NCBI GenBank assembly: GCA_937968035.1
Contig: CALBTS010000103.1
Location: 1 to 10,230 of the forward strand
Origin: an uncultured Methanomethylovorans sp.
Lineage (GTDB): Archaea; Halobacteriota; Methanosarcinia; Methanosarcinales; Methanosarcinaceae
Direction of reading: 5' to 3'
DNA: 10,230 nucleotides
Part shown: piece by piece, positions 1 to 5,951 of the stretch
How positions within the stretch are numbered: position 1 is the first letter of the stretch
How the letters are laid out: every line of letters begins with the position of its first letter
Made by a program: the position numbers and the translations under genes
The notes under the pieces: generated by a model
The model's database searches: none
What the model saw: the letters and a program-made list of their open reading frames with translations, nothing else
Told to the model about the DNA's origin: nothing

Positions 1-119
1 TCTACTTCATTCTGGCAGCCCTCATTATATTCCTGCTGGAGGTCATCATCCGCCGTCTGAGAGAGATCAAGGAGATGAAAGAGCAGGAGAAGAGGATAAA
101 GGAAGTCGCAGAGGCATAG
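1..119 (+). CDS. C-terminal end of a membrane protein, gene begins before the window
   Basis: Only the last 38 codons are present, read from base 3, with a TAG stop at 117-119. They encode one hydrophobic segment (about residues 1-16 of the fragment, FILAALIIFLLEVII) followed directly by a basic stretch (RRLREIK) and a Lys/Glu-rich, probably helical tail ending in KEVAEA. One membrane helix with a positively charged cytoplasmic flank at the very end of a protein is typical of the C-terminus of large membrane-anchored von Willebrand factor A or glutamine-amidotransferase-like proteins, whose last helix often reads LLLALLLFLLEVxxRRL. That resemblance comes from memory of the family and rests on about 20 residues, so the function is a guess. 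The reading frame and membrane helix are clear. Confidence 0.7.
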   Translation, partial: YFILAALIIFLLEVIIRRLREIKEMKEQEKRIKEVAEA

Positions 120-235
120 TGTGAGCATAGGACTTGCTAATTCTTTTTAAATGCCATGCAGCATCTGCTTCACCATCGTATGTATTAGTCTACTGCTGTT
201 GATAATTTTGTTTTTTACCGGAACCTTATTCCATA

Positions 236-246
236 AGTATATATAG
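236..246 (+). promoter_or_regulatory. Candidate archaeal TATA box for sod
   Basis: The sequence AGTATATATAG is a good match to an archaeal TATA box and is the best one upstream of sod. Transcription would begin roughly 25 bases downstream (about 265), giving a leader of about 185 bases. Long leaders are common in Methanosarcina-type methanogens. The start site is inferred. Confidence 0.45.
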
Positions 247-374
247 AAGCTTTTTGAATGCAATATATAGGACTACTTGTTGTATCGGAAATTTTGTGGG
301 AATTCAAGCAACATTGTGGTCTGAGATATTTTGTGAGTATGGAATCAGGGAATTGGTTAGCAGGATCTGTAACC

Positions 375-397
375 GGAGTTATCCTTTCAGATACTCC
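375..397 (+). promoter_or_regulatory. Hairpin in the sod leader
   Basis: GGAGT, a bulged T and ATC (375-383) pair with GATACTCC (390-397) across the loop CTTTCA, giving eight base pairs with one bulge. It lies about 50 bases before the sod start codon. Its 5' arm contains a GGAG that is too far away to serve as the sod ribosome binding site. It could affect stability or translation of the leader, or be a chance structure. Confidence 0.3.
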
Positions 398-448
398 CTC
401 AATATTATAGAACAGACCCTTCTGGCCGATCAATATGGGGAATCTACT

Positions 449-1069
449 ATGGCTAAAGAACTGTATAAGTTACCGGCTCTGAAATATGGTTATGCGGACC
501 TTGAACCGTATATTTCAGAAGAGCAACTGCGTATACACCACGACAAGCACCATCAGGCCTATGTCACTAATGTGAACTCACTGCTGCAGATGATGGAAAA
601 GGCCCGCAGGGAAGGTACGGACTTTGACTACAAGGCAACTGCCAAAGCTGTGGCCTTTAATCTGGGCGGTCATGTGCTGCATGATTATTTCTGGTGGGAG
701 ATGACCCCGGCAGGCAATGCCACAAAAGAGCCCGTAGGTGAACTGGCCGAGGTCATAAAGGAAGATTTCGGGAACTTCGAGCGTTTCAAAAAGGAGTTCA
801 CTCAGACGGCAGCAAGCGTGGAAGGTTCAGGCTGGGCAGCACTCACCTTCTGCAATGACACCAAAAGGCTGGGGATCATGCAGATAGAAAAGCACAATGT
901 CAATGCGTTCCCGGATTTTCCTATCCTTATGGCTATAGACGTATGGGAGCATGCCTACTATCTGGATTACAAGAACGAGAGGGGTAAATTCATAGATGCT
1001 TTCTGGAACATCCTCAACTGGGAGGAAATAGATAGATACTTCAACAAGCTCCAGCACCTCAAGCAGTAA
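449..1069 (+). CDS. sod: Superoxide dismutase, Fe/Mn family (probably Fe or cambialistic)
   Basis: Converts superoxide to oxygen and hydrogen peroxide in the cytoplasm. The 206-residue length is normal for the family. The four metal ligands are present: His30 in the [10 protein letters not shown] motif, His78 in LHDYFWW, and Asp164 and His168 in DVWEHAYY; the active-site Tyr is Tyr38. At the position where many bacterial Mn enzymes carry an active-site Gln, this protein has His149 (EKHN), as in archaeal Fe-type or cambialistic enzymes. The start at 449 was chosen because [11 protein letters not shown] matches the usual N-terminus and GGGGA (437-441) lies seven bases before it; the frame is open upstream to 254 but that extension is not SOD-like. 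The osmoprotectant operon begins 68 bases downstream on the same strand, so read-through is possible, although a hairpin separates them. Function is certain; metal preference is inferred. Confidence 0.96.
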   Translation: MAKELYKLPALKYGYADLEPYISEEQLRIHHDKHHQAYVTNVNSLLQMMEKARREGTDFDYKATAKAVAFNLGGHVLHDYFWWEMTPAGNATKEPVGELAEVIKEDFGNFERFKKEFTQTAASVEGSGWAALTFCNDTKRLGIMQIEKHNVNAFPDFPILMAIDVWEHAYYLDYKNERGKFIDAFWNILNWEEIDRYFNKLQHLKQ

Positions 1070-1075
1070 GTTCGA

Positions 1076-1097
1076 TTCCCATGTAGAAAAGTGGGAA
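1076..1097 (+). terminator. Possible terminator hairpin after sod
   Basis: TTCCCAT (1076-1082) pairs with GTGGGAA (1091-1097) across an eight-base loop: seven pairs including one T-G. It begins six bases after the stop codon. The T-run behind it (CCTTTGAGCACTTTA) is weak, so it may be a leaky terminator or a 3' stabiliser. Confidence 0.35.
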
Positions 1098-1137
1098 CCT
1101 TTGAGCACTTTATCAACAAACCGAAAGTGGATGTGAT

Positions 1138-2046
1138 ATGCAAATGAGAAGATCTGTCCTGATGGTATTAGTGATATTTTTTGCTTTGATCGCAAGCGGT
1201 TGTTCAGAAAAGACAACTGATGAAAAGCCTACTGTGGTAATAGGATCCAAACTCTTCCAGGAATCGTACATACTTGCTCACATGGCAGCAATTATGCTGG
1301 AAGATGCAGGATATAAGACCGATGTTATCGAAGGGCTGGGAGGAACGTTCGTCAATTATGAAGCATTGAAGAAGGACGAAATAAACACCTATGTGGAATA
1401 CACAGGAACCGCCTACAGCCAGATCCTCAAAGAACCAGCATTGGAAGTGTGGGACCCTGAAGTAGTGTACAGTGAAACGGAAAAAGGATTGAAGGAGACT
1501 GACAAGATATTGATCGTCAGCAGTCCGGGATTCGAGGATGCGTATGCCATCGCAGTGAAAGAGGATTGGGCAGAGGCAAATAGCGTCACGAAGATCAGCG
1601 ATCTGAAAGAATATGCTTCCCAGATGACCATAGGTACAGACCCTGAGTTCGCCACCCGAGAGGATGGGCTGCCCCGCATAAAGGACGTATACGCCATAGA
1701 GTTCAAGGATTACAAACAGGCGGTGGCCACGGTAATGTACGAGGCTATCAGGATCGATGACGTGGATGCCATATCCGCATATACTACGGATACCAGGAAC
1801 GAGGTCTTCAACCTGAGGGTACTTGAGGATGACATGAATGCATTGCCTCCTTATGATGCTATCTACATCATGACAGAAAATTTCGCGAATAGTAATCCTG
1901 ATGCGGTGGAGGCTTTAAAGAAACTGGATGGCAGGATAGATACAGATACCATGAGAGAACTTAACTACAAGTTCGATGTGGACAAGATGGAGCCACGGGA
2001 TATCGCAAGGGAGTTCCTTGTCCAGGAAGGGCTTATTGAAGCATAA
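1138..2046 (+). CDS. opuCC: OpuC/ProX-type osmoprotectant ABC transporter, substrate-binding lipoprotein
   Basis: Captures a quaternary amine (glycine betaine, choline, carnitine or similar) outside the cell and delivers it to the permease. The 302-residue protein begins with a short basic region and a hydrophobic segment ending in IASGC; Cys22 is the likely lipid-modified residue, so it would be membrane-anchored. The mature part has the family signatures: GSKLFQES near residues 36-43, the GLGGT segment at 66-70 and EYTGTAY at 87-93. The ribosome binding site GGATGTGAT (1129-1137) touches this ATG; a second in-frame ATG at 1144 would give MRRSVLMV and six bases of spacing, so the true start may be two codons later. 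It heads a four-gene operon. Which solute is bound cannot be read from the sequence. In a methylotrophic methanogen, betaine may serve as compatible solute or, in some species, as methanogenic substrate. Confidence 0.93.
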   Translation: MQMRRSVLMVLVIFFALIASGCSEKTTDEKPTVVIGSKLFQESYILAHMAAIMLEDAGYKTDVIEGLGGTFVNYEALKKDEINTYVEYTGTAYSQILKEPALEVWDPEVVYSETEKGLKETDKILIVSSPGFEDAYAIAVKEDWAEANSVTKISDLKEYASQMTIGTDPEFATREDGLPRIKDVYAIEFKDYKQAVATVMYEAIRIDDVDAISAYTTDTRNEVFNLRVLEDDMNALPPYDAIYIMTENFANSNPDAVEALKKLDGRIDTDTMRELNYKFDVDKMEPRDIAREFLVQEGLIEA

Positions 2047-2101
2047 GTATCTATAAGTCTCTTCCATTACTTTTTTACAAAACAATACCCGGAAACAAAA
2101 G

Positions 2102-3229
2102 ATGCCGACCCAGAGATTGTTTGAAAGGATAGATTCCATTGAACTGCAGCAGGTAAGCAAGAAATATGGTTCCCGTTATGCTGTGGAATCCCTGGACCTT
2201 GCCATAGAGGGGGGAGAACTGCTGATCCTCATCGGGCCAAGCGGTTCCGGCAAGACCACAACACTTCGGATGATCAACAGGATGATAGAACCGGACACAG
2301 GGAGCATCCGGATAAATGGACAGGATGTCATGCAGTTAGACCCTGTAAGGCTCAGAAGGAACATGGGCTATGTGATACAGAACATTGGCCTGTTCCCTCA
2401 CATGACGATCGGGGAGAATGTGGGCCTGGTCCCTAAACTTGAGGGCTGGAACGAGAAAAGGACAAACGCAAGAGTGCGTCATCTGCTGGATTTCGTTTCC
2501 CTGTCACCGGACAGGTTCATTAAGAGGTACCCACGACAACTAAGCGGAGGACAGCAGCAGCGTGTGGGTCTTGCCAGGGCTCTTGCCATGGACCCGCCAC
2601 TTCTTCTGATGGATGAACCCTTTGGGGCTCTGGACCCGATCTTGCGAAAGCAGTTACAAGAAGAGTTCCTGGAAATAAAGAAAGAGATCGGCAGGACTAT
2701 AGTTTTTGTCACCCATGACATAGAAGAGGCTTTCAGACTTGGGGACAGGATCGCCATCATGGACAATGCCCGGCTTGTGCAGGTGGGTGCTCCGGAAGAC
2801 CTCATCTTTGACCCTGTGAACGACCTGGTTGCAGATATCGTGGATACTGAACGGAAGTTCAAGCATATGGACACATTGAATGTCAAGGATCTGATGACCC
2901 CACTGGATGCGAAGTACATCCTGGACGGAGGAGTAGAAGCCTGTGATGCAGTGGAGATCATGAAAGACAGGGACACTGAGATCGGTATTGTCTTTGAGAA
3001 TGGTATGCTGGCAGGCAAAGTGGAAATGGTGAACCTGTTAAAATGTGAGGATGACCATCCGTTTCTTAGAGACATAGCAAAACCCATGAAGGTCTTTGCT
3101 TTGCGTGACTCGGTGGCAACAGCGCTCTCTGAGATGAAAAGGAGCGGGGAATACATAGCAATGGTAATGGACGGAGATACAGTAGGCGGGATGCTTGTAT
3201 CTGACGAAGTGCTTTTGAAGTTAATATAA
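2102..3229 (+). CDS. opuCA: OpuC-type osmoprotectant ABC transporter ATPase with CBS domains
   Basis: Energises uptake of glycine betaine or related solutes by ATP hydrolysis on the cytoplasmic side of the membrane. The 375-residue protein has a full ABC domain: Walker A GPSGSGKT at 45-52, Q-loop Gln93, signature LSGGQQQR at 147-154, Walker B LLLMDEP at 167-173, D-loop Asp178 and switch His205. Residues from about 260 to the end form two CBS motifs, the region used in OpuA/OpuC-type ATPases to sense ionic strength or cyclic di-AMP. The protein ends directly after CBS2, without the acidic tail of Lactococcus OpuA. The start has only a weak GGAAA ribosome binding site (about 2092-2096), and the first 12 residues precede the conserved domain, so the exact start is less sure. 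It lies 55 bases after the binding-protein gene, with a T-run at 2070-2075 between them, and 20 bases before the first permease gene. Confidence 0.95.
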   Translation: MPTQRLFERIDSIELQQVSKKYGSRYAVESLDLAIEGGELLILIGPSGSGKTTTLRMINRMIEPDTGSIRINGQDVMQLDPVRLRRNMGYVIQNIGLFPHMTIGENVGLVPKLEGWNEKRTNARVRHLLDFVSLSPDRFIKRYPRQLSGGQQQRVGLARALAMDPPLLLMDEPFGALDPILRKQLQEEFLEIKKEIGRTIVFVTHDIEEAFRLGDRIAIMDNARLVQVGAPEDLIFDPVNDLVADIVDTERKFKHMDTLNVKDLMTPLDAKYILDGGVEACDAVEIMKDRDTEIGIVFENGMLAGKVEMVNLLKCEDDHPFLRDIAKPMKVFALRDSVATALSEMKRSGEYIAMVMDGDTVGGMLVSDEVLLKLI

Positions 3230-3249
3230 AGAAAAGTAAATGGGGCAAG

Positions 3250-3906
3250 ATGATAGAGAATTTCCGCGAAATTGTGGCATTGTGGGACAAGCACCTGCTT
3301 ACCGTGCGGACCATTGAACACCTGGAAATGTTCAGTATCGCCCTGATCATATCGGTGATAATAGGCGTTAGTGTGGGAGTGCTGATCTACATCAGGCCGG
3401 GGATAGCTTCCCCGGTACTTAACTTCCTCAATATTCTGGAAACAATACCTGATCTGGCATTGCTGGTCATTCTTTTGCCTCTGCTGCGTCTGGGAACCGG
3501 ACCAACTATAGCTGCCTCGGTGATCTACTCTGTTTTGCCTATAGCAAGGAACACCTACACGGGCCTTAAAGGCGTAGATAGCAAATACATATATGTGGCC
3601 GAGGCTATTGGCCTGTCACCACGGGACATACTTCTCAAAGTAAGGATACCTATGTCCCTGCCTCTCATAGCCGGGGGGATAAGGATAGCTCTGGTTTTCA
3701 CCATGGGTGTCGTCACATTGGGAGGACTTGTGGCTGCCGGAGGACTTGGAACCGTGCTCCAGAACGGCATCCAGCTGTATGAGAAGGACGCTATACTGCT
3801 GGCAGGCCTGTGGACAGGGATACTGGCTGTCATACTGGACCTCGGGGCCGGAAGGGTCGAGAAGGAGTTGTACAAGAGGTATGGTACATGGCAGCCACAG
3901 AAATGA
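3250..3906 (+). CDS. opuCB: OpuC-type osmoprotectant ABC transporter permease (first of two)
   Basis: Membrane subunit forming half of the solute channel; 218 residues, the usual size for OpuCB/OpuCD proteins. About five hydrophobic segments are visible (roughly 27-48, 57-80, 84-100, 140-160, 183-202). The cytoplasmic loop that docks on the ATPase is at about 118-140 (EAIGLSPRDILLKVRIP), followed by a Gly-rich segment (LGGLVAAGGLG) typical of the family. The start at 3250 has GGGG at 3242-3245 as a modest ribosome binding site. The gene follows the ATPase by 20 bases and overlaps the next permease by 19 bases, so all would be translated from one message. The opuCB rather than opuCD name follows gene position and length only. 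Confidence 0.93.
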   Translation: MIENFREIVALWDKHLLTVRTIEHLEMFSIALIISVIIGVSVGVLIYIRPGIASPVLNFLNILETIPDLALLVILLPLLRLGTGPTIAASVIYSVLPIARNTYTGLKGVDSKYIYVAEAIGLSPRDILLKVRIPMSLPLIAGGIRIALVFTMGVVTLGGLVAAGGLGTVLQNGIQLYEKDAILLAGLWTGILAVILDLGAGRVEKELYKRYGTWQPQK

Positions 3907-4502
3907 TACTGAATGCAACATGGGAACATATAGTGCTCGTATATACCACGTTGCTGGCAAGCATTCTGGTAGCGGTACCTCTTGCATTCGCTTCTCTCTA
4001 TAGCCAGCGGCTGGCATCGGTTGTGATGAACTTTGCCAACCTTGTGCAGGCTGTGCCCAGTTTTGCAGTGATAGCCATAGTGGTACCTTTTCTGGGGATA
4101 GGCTTTGTCCCTGCACTGATAGCCATAATGCTGAGGGCGCTTTTACCTATAATCAAGAACACATACATTGGTCTTACAAACGTGGACCCCGCACTTATAG
4201 ACTATGCTAACGGTATTGGGCTCAGTGAATGGCAGATACAGCGCTATATAAGGTTCCCTAATGCATATCCTGCCATGTTCGCAGGTATCAAGTTTGCAGC
4301 CATCCTGGCAAACAGTATAGCTGTGCTTACTGCGTTCATAGGTAGTGGAGGATTGGGAGAGATCATCTTCCAGGGGCTGATCGGCTATAACACTGAAAGA
4401 CTGCTCTTAGGAGCTATCCCTGCAATTGTTCTGGCCTTGTTCATAGATCTTTCTTTTACCTTGCTGGAGAAAAAGCTGACACCCGGCTATGTCAAACAAT
4501 GA
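3888..4502 (+). CDS. opuCD: OpuC-type osmoprotectant ABC transporter permease (second of two)
   Basis: Second membrane subunit of the transporter, 204 residues from the chosen start. Several hydrophobic segments are evident (about 15-37, 44-70, 74-90, 131-150, 173-192). The ATPase-docking loop (YANGIGLSEWQIQRYIRFP, about 106-124) and the Gly-rich AFIGSGGLGEII segment match the first permease, as expected for paralogous partners. The frame is open back to 3810, but ATG 3888 is preferred: AGAGGT at 3875-3880 is seven bases upstream, and the extra 26 residues would be polar and unlike a permease. Another ATG at 3903 has worse spacing. The 19-base overlap with the upstream gene suggests translational coupling. 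This is the last gene of the transporter operon; a small hairpin with a T-run follows at 4552-4569. Confidence 0.92.
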   Translation: MAATEMILNATWEHIVLVYTTLLASILVAVPLAFASLYSQRLASVVMNFANLVQAVPSFAVIAIVVPFLGIGFVPALIAIMLRALLPIIKNTYIGLTNVDPALIDYANGIGLSEWQIQRYIRFPNAYPAMFAGIKFAAILANSIAVLTAFIGSGGLGEIIFQGLIGYNTERLLLGAIPAIVLALFIDLSFTLLEKKLTPGYVKQ

Positions 4503-4551
4503 ACAGAATTTGCTCATCTTGCGAATGATCTTGATATCGGGATCTGCGTTA

Positions 4552-4569
4552 AGGGCTTTCCCTCTTTTT
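4552..4569 (+). terminator. Possible terminator of the osmoprotectant operon
   Basis: AGGG (4552-4555) and CCCT (4560-4563) form a short stem with a CTTT loop, followed by C and five Ts. The stem is short, but the T-run and its place between the operon and the next promoter support a termination role. Confidence 0.4.
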
Positions 4570-4570
4570 A

Positions 4571-4649
4571 GCAGTACTTCCATTATTGCTCAGTATATTG
4601 CAGTACTTGACATGGTATATATAATACTGCAACATTAAAACAGTACTGT
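4571..4649 (+). promoter_or_regulatory. Promoter with five CAGTA-type operator repeats around the TATA box
   Basis: Five related elements lie within 79 bases: GCAGTACTT (4571-4579), TCAGTATAT (4590-4598), GCAGTACTT (4600-4608), GCAGTATT on the minus strand (4623-4630) and the 10-base palindrome ACAGTACTGT (4640-4649). The TATA box GGTATATATAA (4614-4624) sits between the arms of a perfect 8-base inverted repeat, TTGCAGTA (4598-4605) and TACTGCAA (4625-4632). Transcription would start near 4645, inside the palindrome. Protein bound here would compete with TBP/TFB or RNA polymerase, pointing to repression, probably by the winged-helix protein encoded next. The repeats and TATA box are seen directly; the binding protein is inferred. 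Confidence 0.7.
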
Positions 4650-4669
4650 AAACATACAGAGGTAGTGCT

Positions 4670-5047
4670 ATGGTAGATTTTGCATGTAAGGAGTTCCAGA
4701 TCGAAGCTGTCATAAAGTGTGGTCTCAACCTGACAAAAGCAGAGCTTCTTGTATTGAAACATCTGTTGGGACATAATACCAGGTGGTTCACCACCGAGCA
4801 AATAGCTGCAGATCTGGCTCTTGACATATCCACAGTACAGAGAAGCGCCAAGAAGCTCACGGAAAAAAAGGTGCTGCAAAAGTCCCAGAATAACCTGGAA
4901 GGAGGAGGCTATTTCTTCGTGTACAGGATCAGGAACAAGAGAGAGATCAGGGAGCTTATCATGGAAATAATCCATAGCTGGGTTGAGCGTGTTGAAAAAG
5001 AACTGATCATATGGGAAGAGGAACAGAATGTTATAGCTGTTCCTTGA
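4670..5047 (+). CDS. Winged-helix transcriptional regulator (MarR/TrmB-like)
   Basis: A 125-residue DNA-binding protein. Residues 22-75 form a winged helix-turn-helix: KAELLVLKHLL is the first helix, TTEQIAADLAL the second and DISTVQRSAKKLTEKKVL the recognition helix. A hairpin wing follows (about 76-90, LEGGGYFFVYRI). The C-terminal 30 residues (about 90-120) are a strongly amphipathic, charged helix suited to dimerisation. The only cysteines are Cys6 and Cys17, before the DNA-binding domain; they could act as a redox switch or metal ligands, but this is speculation. The ribosome binding site AGAGGT (4658-4663) lies six bases before the ATG. The 20-base gap to the polyferredoxin gene indicates an operon, and the repeat-rich promoter in front suggests self-regulation. 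I do not recognise a named family beyond the fold. Confidence 0.85.
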   Translation: MVDFACKEFQIEAVIKCGLNLTKAELLVLKHLLGHNTRWFTTEQIAADLALDISTVQRSAKKLTEKKVLQKSQNNLEGGGYFFVYRIRNKREIRELIMEIIHSWVERVEKELIIWEEEQNVIAVP

Positions 5048-5067
5048 AAAGGTCGTTGGTGAATAAA

Positions 5068-5682
5068 ATGCTTAAAATCACTCCATATCTTGGGATCCTT
5101 GTAGTCATTGTATCTATTGCAGGTTTGTGGTATCCGGTACTGGGATACTTCATGCTCCTGGTGTTTGGCACGTTGCTGGCCATCAGTCCTTTCAGAGGAA
5201 GGTGGTTCTGTGGAAATCTGTGTCCCAGAGGCAGTTTCAACGATTTCTGGGTGGGCAAGATCAGTCAGAATAAAAAGATCCCGCATGTGCTCAGGAGTTT
5301 CTGGATAAGGGTACCCATATTCCTGTTCATGATGGGATTTATGGGATACAGGCTGCTACAGACCCAAGGTCTGTTCAATCAGATAGGCATGATATTTGTG
5401 ATCATGTGTCTGACCACAACTACAATAGCAATATTGCTGGGCCTTTCCATAAATCCCAGGACCTGGTGTACTTTCTGCCCCATGGGTACATTGCAGCACA
5501 TTTTGGGGAAAGACCGATATCGGGTAAAATTGGATGCTGAAAAATGCATCAACTGTAAGAAGTGTGATAAGGTATGTCCTATGCAACTGGATGTACGTAA
5601 CAGTCTGTCGAAAAGAGATTGTATAAAGTGTGGCAGATGCGTGGAAGTCTGCCCAAAAGCTGCGCTTGCATTTGAAAATTGA
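5068..5682 (+). CDS. Membrane-bound polyferredoxin, NapH/MauN-like 4Fe-4S protein
   Basis: A 204-residue membrane protein likely to carry electrons. Hydrophobic segments occur at about 6-40, 80-93 and 106-128. Two membrane-proximal Cys motifs, C48GNLC52P and C134TFC137P, are the NapH/RdxA-type repeats. The C-terminus holds two classical 4Fe-4S sites: C160xxC163xxC166xxxC170P and C185xxC188xxC191xxxC195P. Family members pass electrons between the quinone or membrane pool and a soluble redox partner, or serve maturation and regulatory systems (RdxA/CcoG, NosR/NapH); the partner here is unknown because no oxidoreductase gene is adjacent. The start at 5068 has GGTGA (5058-5062) five bases upstream; an in-frame GTG at 5059 is an alternative. 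It is co-oriented with and 20 bases behind the regulator. A hairpin beginning inside its stop codon probably ends the transcript. Confidence 0.9.
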   Translation: MLKITPYLGILVVIVSIAGLWYPVLGYFMLLVFGTLLAISPFRGRWFCGNLCPRGSFNDFWVGKISQNKKIPHVLRSFWIRVPIFLFMMGFMGYRLLQTQGLFNQIGMIFVIMCLTTTTIAILLGLSINPRTWCTFCPMGTLQHILGKDRYRVKLDAEKCINCKKCDKVCPMQLDVRNSLSKRDCIKCGRCVEVCPKAALAFEN

Positions 5683-5720
5683 GTGAAGGGATCTCTTCGC
5701 TCATATTATTGTCTTTTGAT
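5681..5720 (+). terminator. Terminator hairpin overlapping the polyferredoxin stop codon
   Basis: GAGTGAAG (5681-5688) pairs with CTTCGCTC (5695-5702) across GGATCT, giving eight pairs with one T-G. A T-rich stretch (ATATTATTGTCTTTTGAT) follows. The stem begins at the second base of the TGA stop codon. Confidence 0.55.
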
Positions 5721-5737
5721 CATATACCAAACGCTAA

Positions 5738-5747
5738 ACATTTAAAG
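5738..5747 (+). promoter_or_regulatory. Candidate TATA box for the small ORF at 5785
   Basis: ACATTTAAAG is a fair archaeal TATA-like box following the A-rich ACGCTAAA. Transcription would begin near 5768, just before the AAGGAGA ribosome binding site at 5773-5779. The consistent spacing of box, ribosome binding site and ATG supports the small ORF, but none of it is proven. Confidence 0.4.
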
Positions 5748-5784
5748 TTTGAACTCCATGCATTCAATTGGCAAGGAGAATTGA

Positions 5785-5925
5785 ATGAGGTATTCACTCA
5801 CTAGTGCTTTACTGGTTTTTTTCACGTTTGCAGGCATACGGCCTGCACATTACTTCAAGAATGCAGGTAACGCAAATCCCTTGATGATTGATGTCATAAT
5901 AAGAATGCACCTTAAGATATGGTGA
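5785..5925 (+). CDS. Possible small protein, 46 residues, unknown function
   Basis: A short open frame from ATG 5785 to TGA 5923-5925. It is preceded by AAGGAGA (5773-5779), one of the best ribosome binding sites in the window, with its GGAG core six bases from the ATG, and by a TATA-like box about 45 bases upstream. The product begins MRYSLTSALLVFFTFAGIRP, a basic residue followed by a hydrophobic stretch that could be a signal or membrane segment; the remainder is mixed and ends in MHLKIW. No family is recognised. The 5829-5847 inverted repeat lies within the frame. It could be a genuine small membrane protein, a leader peptide for the SRPBCC gene 26 bases downstream, or a chance frame. Confidence 0.4.
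   Translation: MRYSLTSALLVFFTFAGIRPAHYFKNAGNANPLMIDVIIRMHLKIW
5829..5847. repeat. Perfect 7-base inverted repeat inside the small ORF
   Basis: TGCAGGC (5829-5835) and GCCTGCA (5841-5847) are exact reverse complements separated by ATACG, a stable GC-rich hairpin in an AT-rich surround. No T-run follows on either strand, so it is not a typical terminator. It could be a protein-binding site or an RNA structure acting on the downstream gene. Confidence 0.5.
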
Positions 5926-5936
5926 GTTTTTAAAAG
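5926..5936 (+). promoter_or_regulatory. Candidate TATA box close to the SRPBCC gene
   Basis: GTTTTTAAAAG resembles a TATA box but lies only about 20 bases before the ATG at 5952. If used, the message would be almost leaderless, which fits the lack of a strong ribosome binding site there. The gene could instead be read from the 5738 promoter. Confidence 0.3.
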
Positions 5937-5951
5937 TTTCGAAAGATCAAT

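Larger units (their letters stand above)
120..448. other. Non-coding stretch containing the probable sod promoter and leader
   Basis: These 329 bases hold no supported gene. A T-rich patch (141-148) just after the upstream stop may help end that transcript. A TATA-like box lies at 236-246 and a hairpin at 375-397. The sod reading frame stays open back to an ATG at 254, but those 65 extra codons encode a Cys/Ile/Arg-rich sequence unlike the N-terminus of any Fe/Mn superoxide dismutase. They are therefore treated as leader RNA, not protein. Confidence 0.6.

Noticed and set aside
254..448. N-terminal extension of superoxide dismutase from an upstream ATG
   Set aside because: The 65 residues have no resemblance to SOD or a signal peptide, the ATG at 254 has no ribosome binding site, and the conserved N-terminus begins at 449 behind GGGGA.
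2479..3321. 280-codon open frame on the minus strand opposite the ATPase
   Set aside because: Ser/Ile/Arg-rich antisense shadow of the CBS-domain ATPase gene; no start signals.
3810..3887. Longer start for the second permease
   Set aside because: The extra 26 residues are polar and derive from another frame of the first permease gene; AGAGGT before 3888 marks the start.
5011..5067. Longer start for the polyferredoxin
   Set aside because: The ATG at 5011 lies within the regulator coding region and has no suitable ribosome binding site; GGTGA before 5068 fits and the hydrophobic N-terminus starts there.
5829..5847. Intrinsic terminator
   Set aside because: The stem is good but no T-run follows on either strand.
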